A stretch of 64,000 nucleotides of DNA from Acidovorax sp. GBBC 1281 (lineage in GTDB: Bacteria; Pseudomonadota; Gammaproteobacteria; Burkholderiales; Burkholderiaceae_C): assembly GCF_028473645.1 (NCBI RefSeq), contig NZ_CP097269.1, positions 2,932,001-2,996,000 on the forward strand, read 5' to 3'. Below are positions 37,556 through 46,779 of the stretch, in pieces. The notes under the pieces were generated by a model. That model was not told the DNA's origin and made no database searches. It was given only the letters and a program-made list of their open reading frames with translations. The stretch's first letter is position 1. Every line of letters starts with the position of its first letter. A program made the position numbers and the translations under genes.

Positions 37556-39067
37556 TCAGCGGGCCGACACGCGCGGCGCGCGCGCGGCCTTGGCCGCCGG
37601 CTTGCGGGCAGGCGCCTTGGCCCGGGGTTGCGCGGCCGCATCGAGCAGGTATTGCACCAGGAGGCCGACCGGCCGGCCCGTGGCGCCCTTGGCGGCACCG
37701 CCCTTCCAGGCCGTGCCGGCGATGTCCAGATGCGCCCAGGGCGTGTCGCCCACGAAACGCTGCAGGAACTTGGCTGCCGTGATGGCGCCGCCAGCCCGCC
37801 CCGCCACGTTCCCCATGTCGGCGAAGTTGCTCTTGAGCCCGTCGCCGTATTCGTCGTCCAGCGGCATGCGCCAGCAGGGGTCGAGCGCCGCGTCACCAGC
37901 CGCCTGCAGGCTCTGCGCGAGCGCGTCGTCGGTGGCGAACAGGCCGCTGCGTAGGCCGCCCAACGCGACCACGCAAGCACCGGTCAGGGTGGCGATGTCC
38001 ACCATGGCCGCCGGCTTGAAGCGCGCCGCGTAGGTGATGGCATCGCACAGCACCAGCCGGCCTTCGGCATCGGTGTTCAGCACTTCGATGGTCTGGCCGC
38101 TCATGCTGGTGACCACGTCGCCGGGCTTGACCGCACGGCCATCGGGCATGTTCTCGCACGCGGGAATGAGGCCCACCACGTTGATGGAGGGCTTGAGCTC
38201 GGCCAGTGCGCGGAACACGCCCAGCACACTGGCGGCGCCGCCCATGTCGAACTTCATCTCGTCCATCTCGGCCGCGGGCTTGATCGAGATGCCGCCCGTG
38301 TCGAAGGTGATGCCCTTGCCGATCAGCACCGTGGGCGCCTGCCCGCGGGCGCCGCCGTCATAGCGCAGCTCGATGAAGCGCAGCGGCTCTTCGGAGCCGC
38401 GCGCCACCGCCAGGAAGGCACCCATGCCCAGCTTGGCGGCTTCGGCGGGGCCCATGACCTTGCACTGGATGAACGGGAACTTGGCCAGGGCCTTCGCGGC
38501 GCCTGCCAGCAGCGTGGGCGTGGCATGGTTGGCCGGGCGGTTGGCCCATTCACGGGCGTATTCGATGCCCGACACCAACGCTGCGCCACGCGCGAACTCG
38601 GACTTGGCCGCAGCGGCGTCCGCCACGCCGACCACCACGCGCGACAGCACGCGGGGCTCGGTCTTGGATTTGGTGGCGGTGTAGATGTAGGTGGCTTCGG
38701 CCAGCGCCTGCACGGCGGCGCAGACGGCCCCGCTGGCGGGGGGCGCGGCAAAGCACACCGCAGCGCGCTTGACCTGGGGGGATTTGAGCAAAGAGGCCGC
38801 AGCTAGGATGGCCTGGCGCGTGGCGCGCGCGGAGCCGTCGCCACCGCCCAGCAGCACCACGCGGCGTGCAGCCACGGCGGGCATCTGGTAAAGCTGCAGG
38901 CTCTTGCCGGCCTTGGTGTCGAAGTCGCCGTTTTTGAGGGCATGGGCGATCAGGCTGGGCAACGCACCGCCGGCGGGTTTCGCGCCGTCGGCCACCACGA
39001 TGGCCAGCAGGTCGCATTTCTCGGCGGCGGCGCCGTCAAGGCTCAGGGTCTTCAGATCGAAGTTCAT
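37556..39067 (-). CDS. pepA: Leucyl aminopeptidase (M17 family)
   Basis: 503 residues. Two-metal cytosolic aminopeptidase, also a DNA-binding regulator in E. coli. Signature NTDAEGRLVL with metal ligands, GKGITFDTGGISIKP, and GGAASVLGVFRALAEL. A C-terminal basic Ala-rich tail (RAKAPARKPAAKAARAPR) extends past the catalytic domain and is not typical of E. coli PepA. Start MNFDLKTLSL; AAGGA lies 11 bases upstream. It is divergent from lptF, 23 bp apart, so their promoters must overlap. Confidence 0.96.
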   Translation of the reverse strand: MNFDLKTLSLDGAAAEKCDLLAIVVADGAKPAGGALPSLIAHALKNGDFDTKAGKSLQLYQMPAVAARRVVLLGGGDGSARATRQAILAAASLLKSPQVKRAAVCFAAPPASGAVCAAVQALAEATYIYTATKSKTEPRVLSRVVVGVADAAAAKSEFARGAALVSGIEYAREWANRPANHATPTLLAGAAKALAKFPFIQCKVMGPAEAAKLGMGAFLAVARGSEEPLRFIELRYDGGARGQAPTVLIGKGITFDTGGISIKPAAEMDEMKFDMGGAASVLGVFRALAELKPSINVVGLIPACENMPDGRAVKPGDVVTSMSGQTIEVLNTDAEGRLVLCDAITYAARFKPAAMVDIATLTGACVVALGGLRSGLFATDDALAQSLQAAGDAALDPCWRMPLDDEYGDGLKSNFADMGNVAGRAGGAITAAKFLQRFVGDTPWAHLDIAGTAWKGGAAKGATGRPVGLLVQYLLDAAAQPRAKAPARKPAAKAARAPRVSAR

Positions 39068-39090
39068 AATCGGTGTTTTCCTTCGAGCCA

Positions 39091-40185
39091 ATGTTATTCG
39101 ATTCATCCATTCGCAAGGAGCTGGCGCGCAGCTTCGGCGCGACCCTGGTGGTGCTGGTCACCGTGGTCATGACCATGATGCTGATCCGCACGCTCGGCCA
39201 GGCCTCGCGCGGCAGCGTCAATCCCTCCGACGTGATGCTCGTCATGGGCTTCACCGTGCTCGGGCAGTTGCCCACCATCCTGAGCCTGAGCCTGTTCGTG
39301 GCCGTGGTCGGAACGCTCTCGCGCATGTACCGCGACAGCGAGATGGTGATCTGGTTCGCCAGCGGCCGCGGGCTCATCAACCTGCTCACCCCGCTGCTGC
39401 GCTTTGCCTGGCCCGTGATGTTGGTCATCGCCACCCTGGCCCTGGTGATCTGGCCCTGGGCCAACCAGCAGATCCAGGCCCTCAAGGTGCAGTACGAACA
39501 GCGCGGGGACGTGGACCGCATCGCGCCCGGTGAATTCCAGGAGTCCGCCAACGGCAGCCGCGTGTTCTTCATCGACCGCGAAAGCCCGGACAACGAACAG
39601 GCCAGCAACGTTTTCATCGCCTCGACCGAGCGCGGCCGCGAGACCGTGACATCCGCCCGCAGCGCCCGGCTGGAGACGCGAAACGGCGAGCGCATGGTGC
39701 TGCTGAGCGACGGCCAGCGCCTGGAGACCACCGTGGACAAGCCCGGGCTCAAGGTGAGCGAGTTCATCGAGTACGGCACGCGCATCGGATCGGCGCCCCC
39801 GGGCGCGCAGGATGAACAGGCCGTCAAGACCATCTCCACCCCTGCCCTGCTGGCCTCGGCCGAGCCGGCCTTCCGCGCCGAACTGGGCTGGCGTTTCGGC
39901 CTGGCGGTGGCCGCCCTCAATTTCGTGGTGATGGGGCTCGCGCTGGCCAGCGTGAACCCCCGCGCCGGTCGCAGCAGCAGCCTGGTGCTGGCGCTGTTCG
40001 CCTTCGTCGTCTACTACAACCTCATGACCCTGGGACAAAGCTGGATCAGTTCCGGACGGCTCGGCGTGGTGCCGTTCATGCTGCTGCTGCACGGGGGCAC
40101 GCTGGCCCTGGGCCTGGCGCTGCTGACGGCGCGCCACCATCGCTGGTCGCCCAGCATGCTGTGGCGCCGCGGAGGCCGCGCATGA
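39091..40185 (+). CDS. lptF: LPS export ABC transporter permease LptF
   Basis: 364 residues, six membrane helices with a large periplasmic beta-jellyroll (about 125-265). MLFDSSIRKELARSFGATLV, LVMGFTVLGQLPTILSLSLF, and WRFGLAVAALNFVVMGLALA are typical. Forms LptB2FG, which extracts LPS from the inner membrane. ATG 39091 is preferred over an ATG six codons upstream. It overlaps lptG by ATGA. Confidence 0.96.
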   Translation: MLFDSSIRKELARSFGATLVVLVTVVMTMMLIRTLGQASRGSVNPSDVMLVMGFTVLGQLPTILSLSLFVAVVGTLSRMYRDSEMVIWFASGRGLINLLTPLLRFAWPVMLVIATLALVIWPWANQQIQALKVQYEQRGDVDRIAPGEFQESANGSRVFFIDRESPDNEQASNVFIASTERGRETVTSARSARLETRNGERMVLLSDGQRLETTVDKPGLKVSEFIEYGTRIGSAPPGAQDEQAVKTISTPALLASAEPAFRAELGWRFGLAVAALNFVVMGLALASVNPRAGRSSSLVLALFAFVVYYNLMTLGQSWISSGRLGVVPFMLLLHGGTLALGLALLTARHHRWSPSMLWRRGGRA

Positions 40186-41285
40186 AAACCATCCGCCGCC
40201 TGATCTACCGCGAAGCCCTGTCGGCCGTGGCTTTCGTCACGCTGGGCTTTCTCGCGCTGTTCTTTTTCTTCGACATGGTCGATGAACTGCGTTGGGTGGG
40301 CCGCACGGGGCCGGACGGCTACCAGCTGTCCCATGCCATGCTGTTCGTCGCGCTCAGCATTCCCAGCCACCTCTACGAGCTGCTGCCGATCACGGTGCTG
40401 ATCGGCACGATCTTCGTGATGGCGCGGCTGGCGCAAAGCTCGGAGTTCACCATCATGCGCACCAGCGGCCTGGGGCCCTGGCGCGCGCTGCGCACGCTGC
40501 TGGTGCTGGGCCTGGGGTTCGTCATGCTGACCTTCGCCGTCGGCGATTACATCGCACCGATGACCGACCGCGCGGCGCAGCTGGTCAAGGCGCGGCACTT
40601 GGGGCAACTGACCACCGGCGCGACGGGCGCCTGGCTCAAGGAGCGCCAGGGCACCCATTCAATGGCGGTGAACGTGCGTGCGCTCAGCCCCGATGGCGGC
40701 ATGCTCAACATCCGCGTGTTCGAATTCGATGCGGACGGCCGGGTGGCCTCCACCCTGCAGGCCGCCAGCGGCACGGTCGGCAGCGACCAATGGGAGCTGA
40801 AACAGGTCAAGCGCAGCGTGTTCCATCGCAGCGGCGAGGCGGAGGCGCGGGTGGAGCGCCTGCAGGAGGCCGAACTGCGCTGGCCCACGCGCATCAGCGC
40901 CGACATGGTGTCCGCGGCGCTGCTCAAGCCCGACCGCATGGCGACCATCGACCTGTTCCAGTACATCCGCCATCTGGAGGCCAACGGCCAGTCGGCGCAG
41001 CGCTATGAGATCGAGTTCTGGCGCAAGGTGTTCTACCCGCTCAGCTGCCTGGTGATGGTGGTGCTGTCGCTGCCGTTCGCCTACCTGCATTTCCGCTCCG
41101 GCGGCATCGCGGGCTACGTGTTCGGCGGGGTGATGGCTGGCATCAGCTTCTTCCTGCTGAACAACGTCTTCGGCTATGCGGGCAACCTGCAGAACTGGTC
41201 GCCCTGGCTCACTGCGGCGGCGCCGGGGCTGATCTATTCGGTGCTTTCGCTGGCCGCCTTCGGCTGGCTGGTGCTGCGCCGGTGA
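40182..41285 (+). CDS. lptG: LPS export ABC transporter permease LptG
   Basis: 367 residues. MKTIRRLIYREALSAVAFVT, first helix with FFFFDMVDELRWVG, periplasmic domain, and C-terminal helices (RKVFYPLSCLVMVVLSLPFA, IAGYVFGGVMAGISFFLLNN). The start codon overlaps the lptF stop, ensuring coupled translation of the two permease halves. The stop overlaps a possible GTG start of the next gene. Confidence 0.96.
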   Translation: MKTIRRLIYREALSAVAFVTLGFLALFFFFDMVDELRWVGRTGPDGYQLSHAMLFVALSIPSHLYELLPITVLIGTIFVMARLAQSSEFTIMRTSGLGPWRALRTLLVLGLGFVMLTFAVGDYIAPMTDRAAQLVKARHLGQLTTGATGAWLKERQGTHSMAVNVRALSPDGGMLNIRVFEFDADGRVASTLQAASGTVGSDQWELKQVKRSVFHRSGEAEARVERLQEAELRWPTRISADMVSAALLKPDRMATIDLFQYIRHLEANGQSAQRYEIEFWRKVFYPLSCLVMVVLSLPFAYLHFRSGGIAGYVFGGVMAGISFFLLNNVFGYAGNLQNWSPWLTAAAPGLIYSVLSLAAFGWLVLRR

Positions 41286-41302
41286 CCCAAGGAGCGCACG
41301 CG

Positions 41303-41677
41303 TTGACTGCTACTCCACCCCGAGGCGTCGTGCTGTTCGCCCATGGTTCGCGCGACCCGCTGTGGCGCGCCCCGATGGAGGCGGTCCAGGTCCACCTGCA
41401 GCAGCATCGCCCCGAACTGCGGGTGCGCTGCGCCTATCTCGAATTGAACACGCCCGACCTCACGGAGGCCGTGCAGTCGCTGGTGGACGAAGGTGCCGAT
41501 CATGTGACGGTGGTGCCGATGTTCCTGGGCACGGGCAAGCACGCCCGCGAGGACCTTCCGCTCTTGGTACAGACCCTGCGCGCCACGCACCCCGACGTGC
41601 AGTTCGAAGTCCAGGGCGCCATCGGTGAGGACCCGCGCATGACCGCATTGATGGCGGAGATCGCCGGCTCGGCCTGA
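41303..41677 (+). CDS. CbiX-type sirohydrochlorin chelatase, single-domain form
   Basis: 124 residues from TTG 41303. Inserts cobalt, iron or nickel into sirohydrochlorin. The N-terminal GVVLFAHGSRDPLWRAPMEA holds the catalytic His; VTVVPMFLGTGKHAREDLPL holds the second His. Single-domain (CbiXS-like) enzymes work as dimers. The start is ambiguous: GTG at 41282 overlaps the lptG stop but has no ribosome-binding site, while TTG 41303 has AAGGAG eight bases upstream, so the TTG is favoured. Linkage to lptFG is positional only. Confidence 0.88.
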   Translation: MTATPPRGVVLFAHGSRDPLWRAPMEAVQVHLQQHRPELRVRCAYLELNTPDLTEAVQSLVDEGADHVTVVPMFLGTGKHAREDLPLLVQTLRATHPDVQFEVQGAIGEDPRMTALMAEIAGSA

Positions 41678-41802
41678 CGCGGACATCCAGGCGGGAAGGT
41701 GGCATGACTGACGCCACCCGGGCCCTTTCAAAAATTGGACAGCCGCTGTTCTTCCTTAGACGGCTGCAGCATAATGATCGCCTTCTTTAGCAGCGATACG
41801 AT

Positions 41803-42744
41803 ATGAATCTGCACCAATTCCGCTTCGTTCAGGAAGCCGCGCGCCGCAACCTCAACCTGACCGAAGCCGCCAAGGCGCTGCACACCTCGCAGCCCGGCGT
41901 GTCCAAGGCCATCATCGAACTGGAAGAGGAATTGGGCGTGGACATCTTCGCGCGCCACGGCAAGCGGCTCAAACGCATCACCGAGCCGGGCCAGCACGTG
42001 CTCAAGAGCATCGAGTTGATCATGCGCGAGGTCGGCAACCTCAAGCGCATCGGCGAGCAGTTCAGTGCGCAGGACAGCGGCACCCTCAGCATCGCCACCA
42101 CCCACACGCAGGCGCGCTACGTGCTGCCCCTGCCCGTGGCCAAGCTGCGTGAAGCGTATCCCAAGGTGAACATCAGCCTGCACCAGGCCACGCCGCACGA
42201 GGTGGCGCGCATGGTGATCGACGAGGTGGCCGAGATCGGCATGGCCACGGAGTCGCTGGCCGACTATCCCGATCTGGTCACCCTGCCCTGCTATGAATGG
42301 CAGCATGTGCTGGTGATGCCCACCGCCCATCCGCTGGCGCAAAAGGAGCGCCTGGGCCTGGACGACATCGCGCACGAAGCCCTCATCACCTACCACCCGT
42401 CGTTCACCGGCCGGGGCAAGATCGACCAGGCGTTCGCCGCCCGCAAGCTGCAGCCGCGCATCGTGCTGGAGGCCATCGACTCCGACGTGATCAAGACCTA
42501 CGTGCGCCTGGGCCTGGGCATCGGCATCGTGGCCGAGATGGCGATGCGCGACGACCCGCTGGGCGACTTGGTGGTGCGGCCCGTGGGTCACCTCTTCGGC
42601 CAGAGCGTGGCACGCGTGGCGTTCAAGCGTGGCGCCTACCTGCGCAACTTCGTCTACAAGTTCGCCGAGCTGCTGAGCGACCGCCTGAACCGCGAACTCA
42701 TCGCCCGGGCCATGACCGGCCACGTGAACGATTACGAACTCTGA
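41803..42744 (+). CDS. cysB: CysB-family LysR-type transcriptional regulator
   Basis: 313 residues. The N-terminal HTH (MNLHQFRFVQEAARRNLNLT, EAAKALHTSQPGVSKAIIEL) and FARHGKRLKRITEPGQHVL are characteristic of CysB/Cbl. The effector domain follows (ATTHTQARYVLPLPVAKLRE, ITYHPSFTGRGKIDQAFAAR), matching the sulfate/N-acetylserine site region. It is expected to activate sulfur-assimilation genes; CysB and Cbl cannot be told apart with certainty. No cys genes are adjacent. Confidence 0.9.
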   Translation: MNLHQFRFVQEAARRNLNLTEAAKALHTSQPGVSKAIIELEEELGVDIFARHGKRLKRITEPGQHVLKSIELIMREVGNLKRIGEQFSAQDSGTLSIATTHTQARYVLPLPVAKLREAYPKVNISLHQATPHEVARMVIDEVAEIGMATESLADYPDLVTLPCYEWQHVLVMPTAHPLAQKERLGLDDIAHEALITYHPSFTGRGKIDQAFAARKLQPRIVLEAIDSDVIKTYVRLGLGIGIVAEMAMRDDPLGDLVVRPVGHLFGQSVARVAFKRGAYLRNFVYKFAELLSDRLNRELIARAMTGHVNDYEL

Positions 42745-42830
42745 ACCCACCGCCCGCATACCGAGCGACTTTCGCTCCGCATCGAACCCGCTTTTTTCCC
42801 AGACCGTCTTTCCAGCCAGCCCCTCGCGCC

Positions 42831-44003
42831 ATGACTTCCACCGACATCGCACTGCGCACACCCGCCTTTCCCAGCAAACTGCCCCAGGTGGGCACCACCA
42901 TCTTCACGGTGATGTCGGCCCTGGCGGCCGAGCATGGCGCCGTGAACCTGGGCCAGGGCTTTCCGGATTTCCACTGCGACCCGGCGCTGATCGATGCCGT
43001 GGACCGCGCCATGCGCGCCGGGCACAACCAGTACCCGCCCATGGCAGGCGTGCCTGCGCTGCGCGAAGCCGTGGCTGCCAAGATAGAAGCGCTCCATGCC
43101 CGCCGGTATGACGCCAACACGGAAATCACCATCACCGCTGGCGCCACGCAGGCGATCCTGACCGCCATCCTGGCGACGGTGCATGCGGGTGACGAAGTGA
43201 TCGTGCTCGACCCCTGCTACGACAGCTACGCACCCAATGTGGAACTGGCAGGCGGCATGGTGGTGCGGGTGCCGCTCACGCCGGGCAGTTTCCGGCCCGA
43301 TTTCGGCAAGATCGCCGCGGCCATCACGCCGCGCACGCGCGCGCTCATCATCAACAGCCCGCACAACCCCAGCGCCACCATCTGGACGGCCGAGGACATG
43401 CGCACGCTGGAAGAACTGCTCGCTCCCACTGATGTGCTGCTCATCAGCGACGAGGTGTACGAGCACATGGTGTTCGACGGCGCGCAGCACGAGAGCGCGG
43501 CACGCTTTCCCGGCCTGGCAGCACGCGCGTTCATCGTGTCGAGCTTCGGCAAGACCTTCCATGTCACCGGCTGGAAGGTCGGCACCGTCGCGGCCCCGGC
43601 CGCGCTGACGGCGGAGTTTCGCAAAGTGCACCAGTTCAACGTGTTCACCGTGAACACTCCGATGCAGCACGGCCTGACGGCCTATCTGCAGGACCCGGCG
43701 CCCTACCTGCAATTGCCCGCTTTCTACCAGGCCAAGCGCGATCTGTTCCGCCAGGGGCTGGAAGGCTCGCGCCTTCGGTTGCTGCCCAGCACGGGAAGCT
43801 ACTTCCAGTGTGTGGACATCTCGGCGGTGAGCGATCTGAACGAGTCCGACTTCTGCCAGTGGCTGACCCGCGAGGTGGGCGTGGCGGCGATCCCGCTGTC
43901 GGCTTTCTATGGCGACGGATTCGACCAGCGCGTGGTGCGGTTTTGCTTTGCGAAGCAGGACGACACGCTGCGCCAGGCACTGCAGCGGCTGCGCAAGCTC
44001 TGA
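42831..44003 (+). CDS. Pyridoxal-phosphate aminotransferase, methionine/glutamine (YbdL/MtnE)-like
   Basis: 390 residues, fold-type I class I/II. GAVNLGQGFPDFHCDPALID and the PLP lysine at Lys241 in SSFGKTFHVTGWKVG are hallmarks of the YbdL/kynurenine-aminotransferase branch; INSPHNPSATIW and DEVYEHMVFDG complete the site. Probable methionine or aromatic aminotransferase. The neighbour cysB would fit sulfur amino-acid metabolism (inference). Confidence 0.91.
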   Translation: MTSTDIALRTPAFPSKLPQVGTTIFTVMSALAAEHGAVNLGQGFPDFHCDPALIDAVDRAMRAGHNQYPPMAGVPALREAVAAKIEALHARRYDANTEITITAGATQAILTAILATVHAGDEVIVLDPCYDSYAPNVELAGGMVVRVPLTPGSFRPDFGKIAAAITPRTRALIINSPHNPSATIWTAEDMRTLEELLAPTDVLLISDEVYEHMVFDGAQHESAARFPGLAARAFIVSSFGKTFHVTGWKVGTVAAPAALTAEFRKVHQFNVFTVNTPMQHGLTAYLQDPAPYLQLPAFYQAKRDLFRQGLEGSRLRLLPSTGSYFQCVDISAVSDLNESDFCQWLTREVGVAAIPLSAFYGDGFDQRVVRFCFAKQDDTLRQALQRLRKL

Positions 44004-44234
44004 TCACAAAGGGCGATCATTCTGGTTGACCCGCCAACGCGTCGCGCAGCCAGTCGAGAAAAGCCGGCCCTGTGCGACAGGGCATCAGCAAAGGCGCCAT
44101 GGGGCGCGATGGGACGCCGCGCCCAAGTGGGCTGATGGAAGCCGTCAGGTGTCCTTTGCAAATTCTGTGGACCTGCAGGCACCCAAAGACGGACCGTTGG
44201 GGCACTCACGCTGCGACACCTCTCAAGGCGCCCC

Positions 44235-44858
44235 GTGCGTCACGCCATGCTCCTCAAGAATGCGCTCGTCTTCGTTCACCTGCTCGCCATGGCCGTTGCC
44301 GTGGGAAAGATGCTGGAGTATGACTTCCGGTTTCTGCGCTCCGTCCACCGCCCGATTTCAGCGCAGCAGTGGGAGAACCTGCTCCATACCAAGCGAACGA
44401 TGACGGTGGCGTTGGGCGTGCTGTGGTTGACCGGGCTGGGCTTTCTCTACGTCGGCCAAGCACAGTACCCCGGGTATCTGGCCAACGAGAAACTCTGGAT
44501 GAAGGTGCTCACCGTGTGCGTGTTGACGCTGAGCGGAATGCTCATGCACCATTTCGCATTTCCGCACATGCAGCAGGGCACGGTCTTCCTGCAGTGGCCT
44601 CTGGGCCGGGTGCTGCTGCTGACCGTGTTTGCCACCGTGTCTTCAATCTCGTGGCTGTACGCCTCGTTTCTCGGCATCGCACGTTCATGGAACGACACCG
44701 TGGCGTTCGAACATGCGCTTGGCGTCTATGTGGCGCTGCTGCTCCTGGCAGCCGCTGGCACGGCAGGGCTCATGGCTTTTTTGCACCACCGCCACGCCAG
44801 GGGCATTCAGCCGGGTCCACTGCCATGCACCGGCCCCCGTGGCGGCTGCCCGCGTTGA
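44235..44858 (+). CDS. Integral membrane protein of unknown function
   Basis: 207 residues with about five helices (about 8-25, 55-75, 88-107, 122-142, 155-180). His residues lie in or near helices (VHLLAM, MHHFAFPH), as in CopD- or cytochrome-like membrane proteins, but no family is claimed. ATG 44235 and 44247 are both possible; the second matches MLLKNALVFVHLLAM. The hydrophilic C-terminus (HHRHARGIQPG...) is Pro/Gly-rich. The 231 bp before it contain no recognised gene. Confidence 0.8.
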   Translation: MRHAMLLKNALVFVHLLAMAVAVGKMLEYDFRFLRSVHRPISAQQWENLLHTKRTMTVALGVLWLTGLGFLYVGQAQYPGYLANEKLWMKVLTVCVLTLSGMLMHHFAFPHMQQGTVFLQWPLGRVLLLTVFATVSSISWLYASFLGIARSWNDTVAFEHALGVYVALLLLAAAGTAGLMAFLHHRHARGIQPGPLPCTGPRGGCPR

Positions 44859-45003
44859 GTGGCATGCGCCGTCCGTGAATGTCCTGCCGCGCGAAAACCA
44901 GCGAATTCAGTCGGCAAGCCAGTTCCACAGGCAAGGCGCGACCAGGAGGCTGGCGCGCATTCGATGGCTTGCCAAAAGCGCTGATGGCCCGCCCTGCGCC
45001 CTT

Positions 45004-45705
45004 TCAGCCCACGCGGACGCCAAGGCCACCGATGAGTGCAGCGGCCTGATCCATCGACAGCATCGCACCCTTGAACGATTGGGCCACGGTGGTCACCGTC
45101 AGGCCGCCCAGGTCCACCGAGCGCATGTCCGCGCCATCGAAGCGTGCATTCTTCAGGTTCGCATCCCGCAGGCTGCCGCCTTCGAAGACCGCGTCGCGGA
45201 AATCGCATCCAGCCAGGTCGGCTTCGGACAGATCCAATTGCTCCAGGCTGCGCTTGCGGAACGAAAGGCCGCGCAGGTCCGCGCCCACCAGTCGGCACTG
45301 GTGAAACTCCAGCCCCAAGGTGCTCGCTTGATTGAAATGCGCCCCCGTCAGCTTGGCCTCGGTGAACAGCACGCCCGCCAGCTTGGTGCCGGTCCAACGC
45401 GTGTTGTTGAAATCACTGCTGCACAGCCGGGCGCCGGACAGATCGGCCAAGCTGAAATCCGCTTGCCGCGCCTTGCAATCGAGCCAGCGCGAATCCGCCA
45501 GCATCGCTTTCTCGAAGCGGATCTCGGCGAAGGTGCAATCCAGGAACCGGGCACCGCCCAGGTCCAGGCCGGAAAGGTCTTCTCCGTCGAACCGGCAGTG
45601 CTCGAACGCCAGCGGGCCATGCGGGCCTGCGAGGGCTGCCACCAGCGCACCGCGCGAAAAAAACTGGTCGCTGAAAAGCGCGGAATCCATGTCGGAACGG
45701 GCCAT
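45004..45705 (-). CDS. Pentapeptide repeat protein (McbG/Qnr-like layout)
   Basis: 233 residues made almost wholly of A(D/N)LxX-type repeats: LSGLDLGGARFLDCTFAEIR, ADLSGARLCSSDFNNTRW, LEQLDLSEADLAGCDFRDAV, ANLKNARFDGADMRSVDLGG. The quadrilateral beta-helix of Qnr and McbG mimics DNA and protects gyrase, and its length resembles Qnr (about 218). Many pentapeptide proteins have other roles. Last gene of the tetR-SMR-pentapeptide operon: ATG is six bp after the SMR stop (GTG at 45708 is also possible). The context argues for a resistance role. Confidence 0.88.
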   Translation of the reverse strand: MARSDMDSALFSDQFFSRGALVAALAGPHGPLAFEHCRFDGEDLSGLDLGGARFLDCTFAEIRFEKAMLADSRWLDCKARQADFSLADLSGARLCSSDFNNTRWTGTKLAGVLFTEAKLTGAHFNQASTLGLEFHQCRLVGADLRGLSFRKRSLEQLDLSEADLAGCDFRDAVFEGGSLRDANLKNARFDGADMRSVDLGGLTVTTVAQSFKGAMLSMDQAAALIGGLGVRVG

Positions 45706-45711
45706 CACGAT

Positions 45712-46053
45712 TCAATGCCCCGTGCTCTTGGAAAAGAGATTGACCACCAGCACCCCCGCGATGATCAGCCCCAGGCCGACCATCGCCGGCGCATCGAGCC
45801 GCTGCCGAAACACCACCCAGCCCACCACCGAAATCAGCACAATGCCAACGCCCGACCAGATGGCATAGGCGACCCCCACCGGAATCGTCTTCAAGGCCAG
45901 CGAGAGTGCATAGAAAGAGGCGGCATACGCCACCCCGGTGATCAGGCTGGGCACCAGGCGAGTGAATCCGTCCGACGCCTTGAGCGCGGTGGTGCCCACC
46001 ACCTCCAAAGCGATGGCCAGTCCCAAGATGAGATAGCTGGGATGCACGGTCAT
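45712..46053 (-). CDS. Small multidrug resistance (SMR) efflux protein
   Basis: 113 residues, four helices. The conserved membrane Glu lies in LAIALEVVGTTALKASDGF, followed by SFYALSLALKTIPVGVAYAI and WSGVGIVLI, the EmrE signature. Antiports cationic drugs or guanidinium against protons. Its ATG overlaps the tetR stop (ATGA). EmrE-like rather than SugE/Gdx-like is likely from VGTTALK and WSGVG, but the distinction is not certain. Confidence 0.93.
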   Translation of the reverse strand: MTVHPSYLILGLAIALEVVGTTALKASDGFTRLVPSLITGVAYAASFYALSLALKTIPVGVAYAIWSGVGIVLISVVGWVVFRQRLDAPAMVGLGLIIAGVLVVNLFSKSTGH

Positions 46054-46625
46054 GGCACGGTTCCTTGGGTGATTTCGAGCAGAAGGGAAAGAAGGCGATC
46101 CTTGCGGTCTGGCGGCGTGCCGTAGACATCCAGCAACTGGTCGAACCAGAAGCCGTCGGCCGCCAGGCGGCACAGGAACAATCGGTCCGCGGCGGCGGGG
46201 TCGGCACGGTCCTCGGCCAGCAGGACGCGCATCTTGGCGCTCCAGCGCTCGCGGCAGGCCGGCAACGCCAAAGCCAGCAAGGCAATGGCACGCTGCGTGA
46301 GGCGCTCTTCGGCAGTCTGGCCGCCTTGGAAACAGGTCTTCAGGTAGGCCCGCGCATGCCGCCCTGGAGCTTCGGGCTCGGATTCGAGTGCCGCGGCGTA
46401 GAACACGTCGAATGCATCGAACAACTGATCGCACAGCGCATCCAGCAGCGTTTGCTTGGTGCGAAAGTGGTGCTGCAAGCCGCCTTTGGTCACGCCGGCA
46501 CGGTGCGCGACGGCGTCCAGAGTGACCGCTTCCGGGCCATCCTGCACCAGCAGATCGGCTGCCACGGCAAGCAACTGGGTTCGCACCCACTCGGGTTGTT
46601 TCAGGCGTTTATGGGCTTCAGACAT
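46050..46625 (-). CDS. TetR-family transcriptional regulator
   Basis: 191 residues. HTH in LQDGPEAVTLDAVAHRAGVT-KGGLQHHFRTKQTLLDAL; the variable C-terminal ligand domain has TetR_C-like helices. First gene of an operon with an SMR pump and a pentapeptide protein; start codon ATGTCTGAAG lies about 5 bases after the operator-like palindrome, so autoregulation is likely. An in-frame ATG at 46676 would place the operator inside the coding region and is rejected. Confidence 0.92.
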   Translation of the reverse strand: MSEAHKRLKQPEWVRTQLLAVAADLLVQDGPEAVTLDAVAHRAGVTKGGLQHHFRTKQTLLDALCDQLFDAFDVFYAAALESEPEAPGRHARAYLKTCFQGGQTAEERLTQRAIALLALALPACRERWSAKMRVLLAEDRADPAAADRLFLCRLAADGFWFDQLLDVYGTPPDRKDRLLSLLLEITQGTVP

Positions 46626-46629
46626 ACAT

Positions 46630-46655
46630 ACAAACCATCCAGATGGATTGTTTAT
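46630..46655. promoter_or_regulatory. Operator-like palindrome before tetR-SMR-pentapeptide operon
   Basis: 26-bp imperfect dyad, arms ACAAACCATCCA and TGGATTGTTTAT, with 10 of 13 pairs matching. CATAAT (a -10-like element) lies at its upstream edge on the minus strand (46655-46660). A repressor bound here would cover the start region. Binding by the adjacent TetR protein is inferred. Confidence 0.6.
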
Positions 46656-46779
46656 TATGGCGTCGGCATCCACCATGGCGCTACCGATCCCTTGTGTTTT
46701 CCGGGGCTGATCCAGGGGCCGCTTGACCGCGCCCCGATAAGGATTGCAAGTTGGCTGGTTGGGGCGGCAAGCCCGCTTC

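Noticed and set aside
41282-41305. GTG 41282 as the CbiX start
   Set aside because: It overlaps the lptG stop but has no ribosome-binding site; TTG 41303 has a perfect one. Kept only as an alternative.
44017-44205. Possible C-terminal remnant of a LysR regulator on the minus strand (TGPAFLDWLRDALAG)
   Set aside because: Only about 20 residues resemble a LysR end, with no upstream domain; too short to support.
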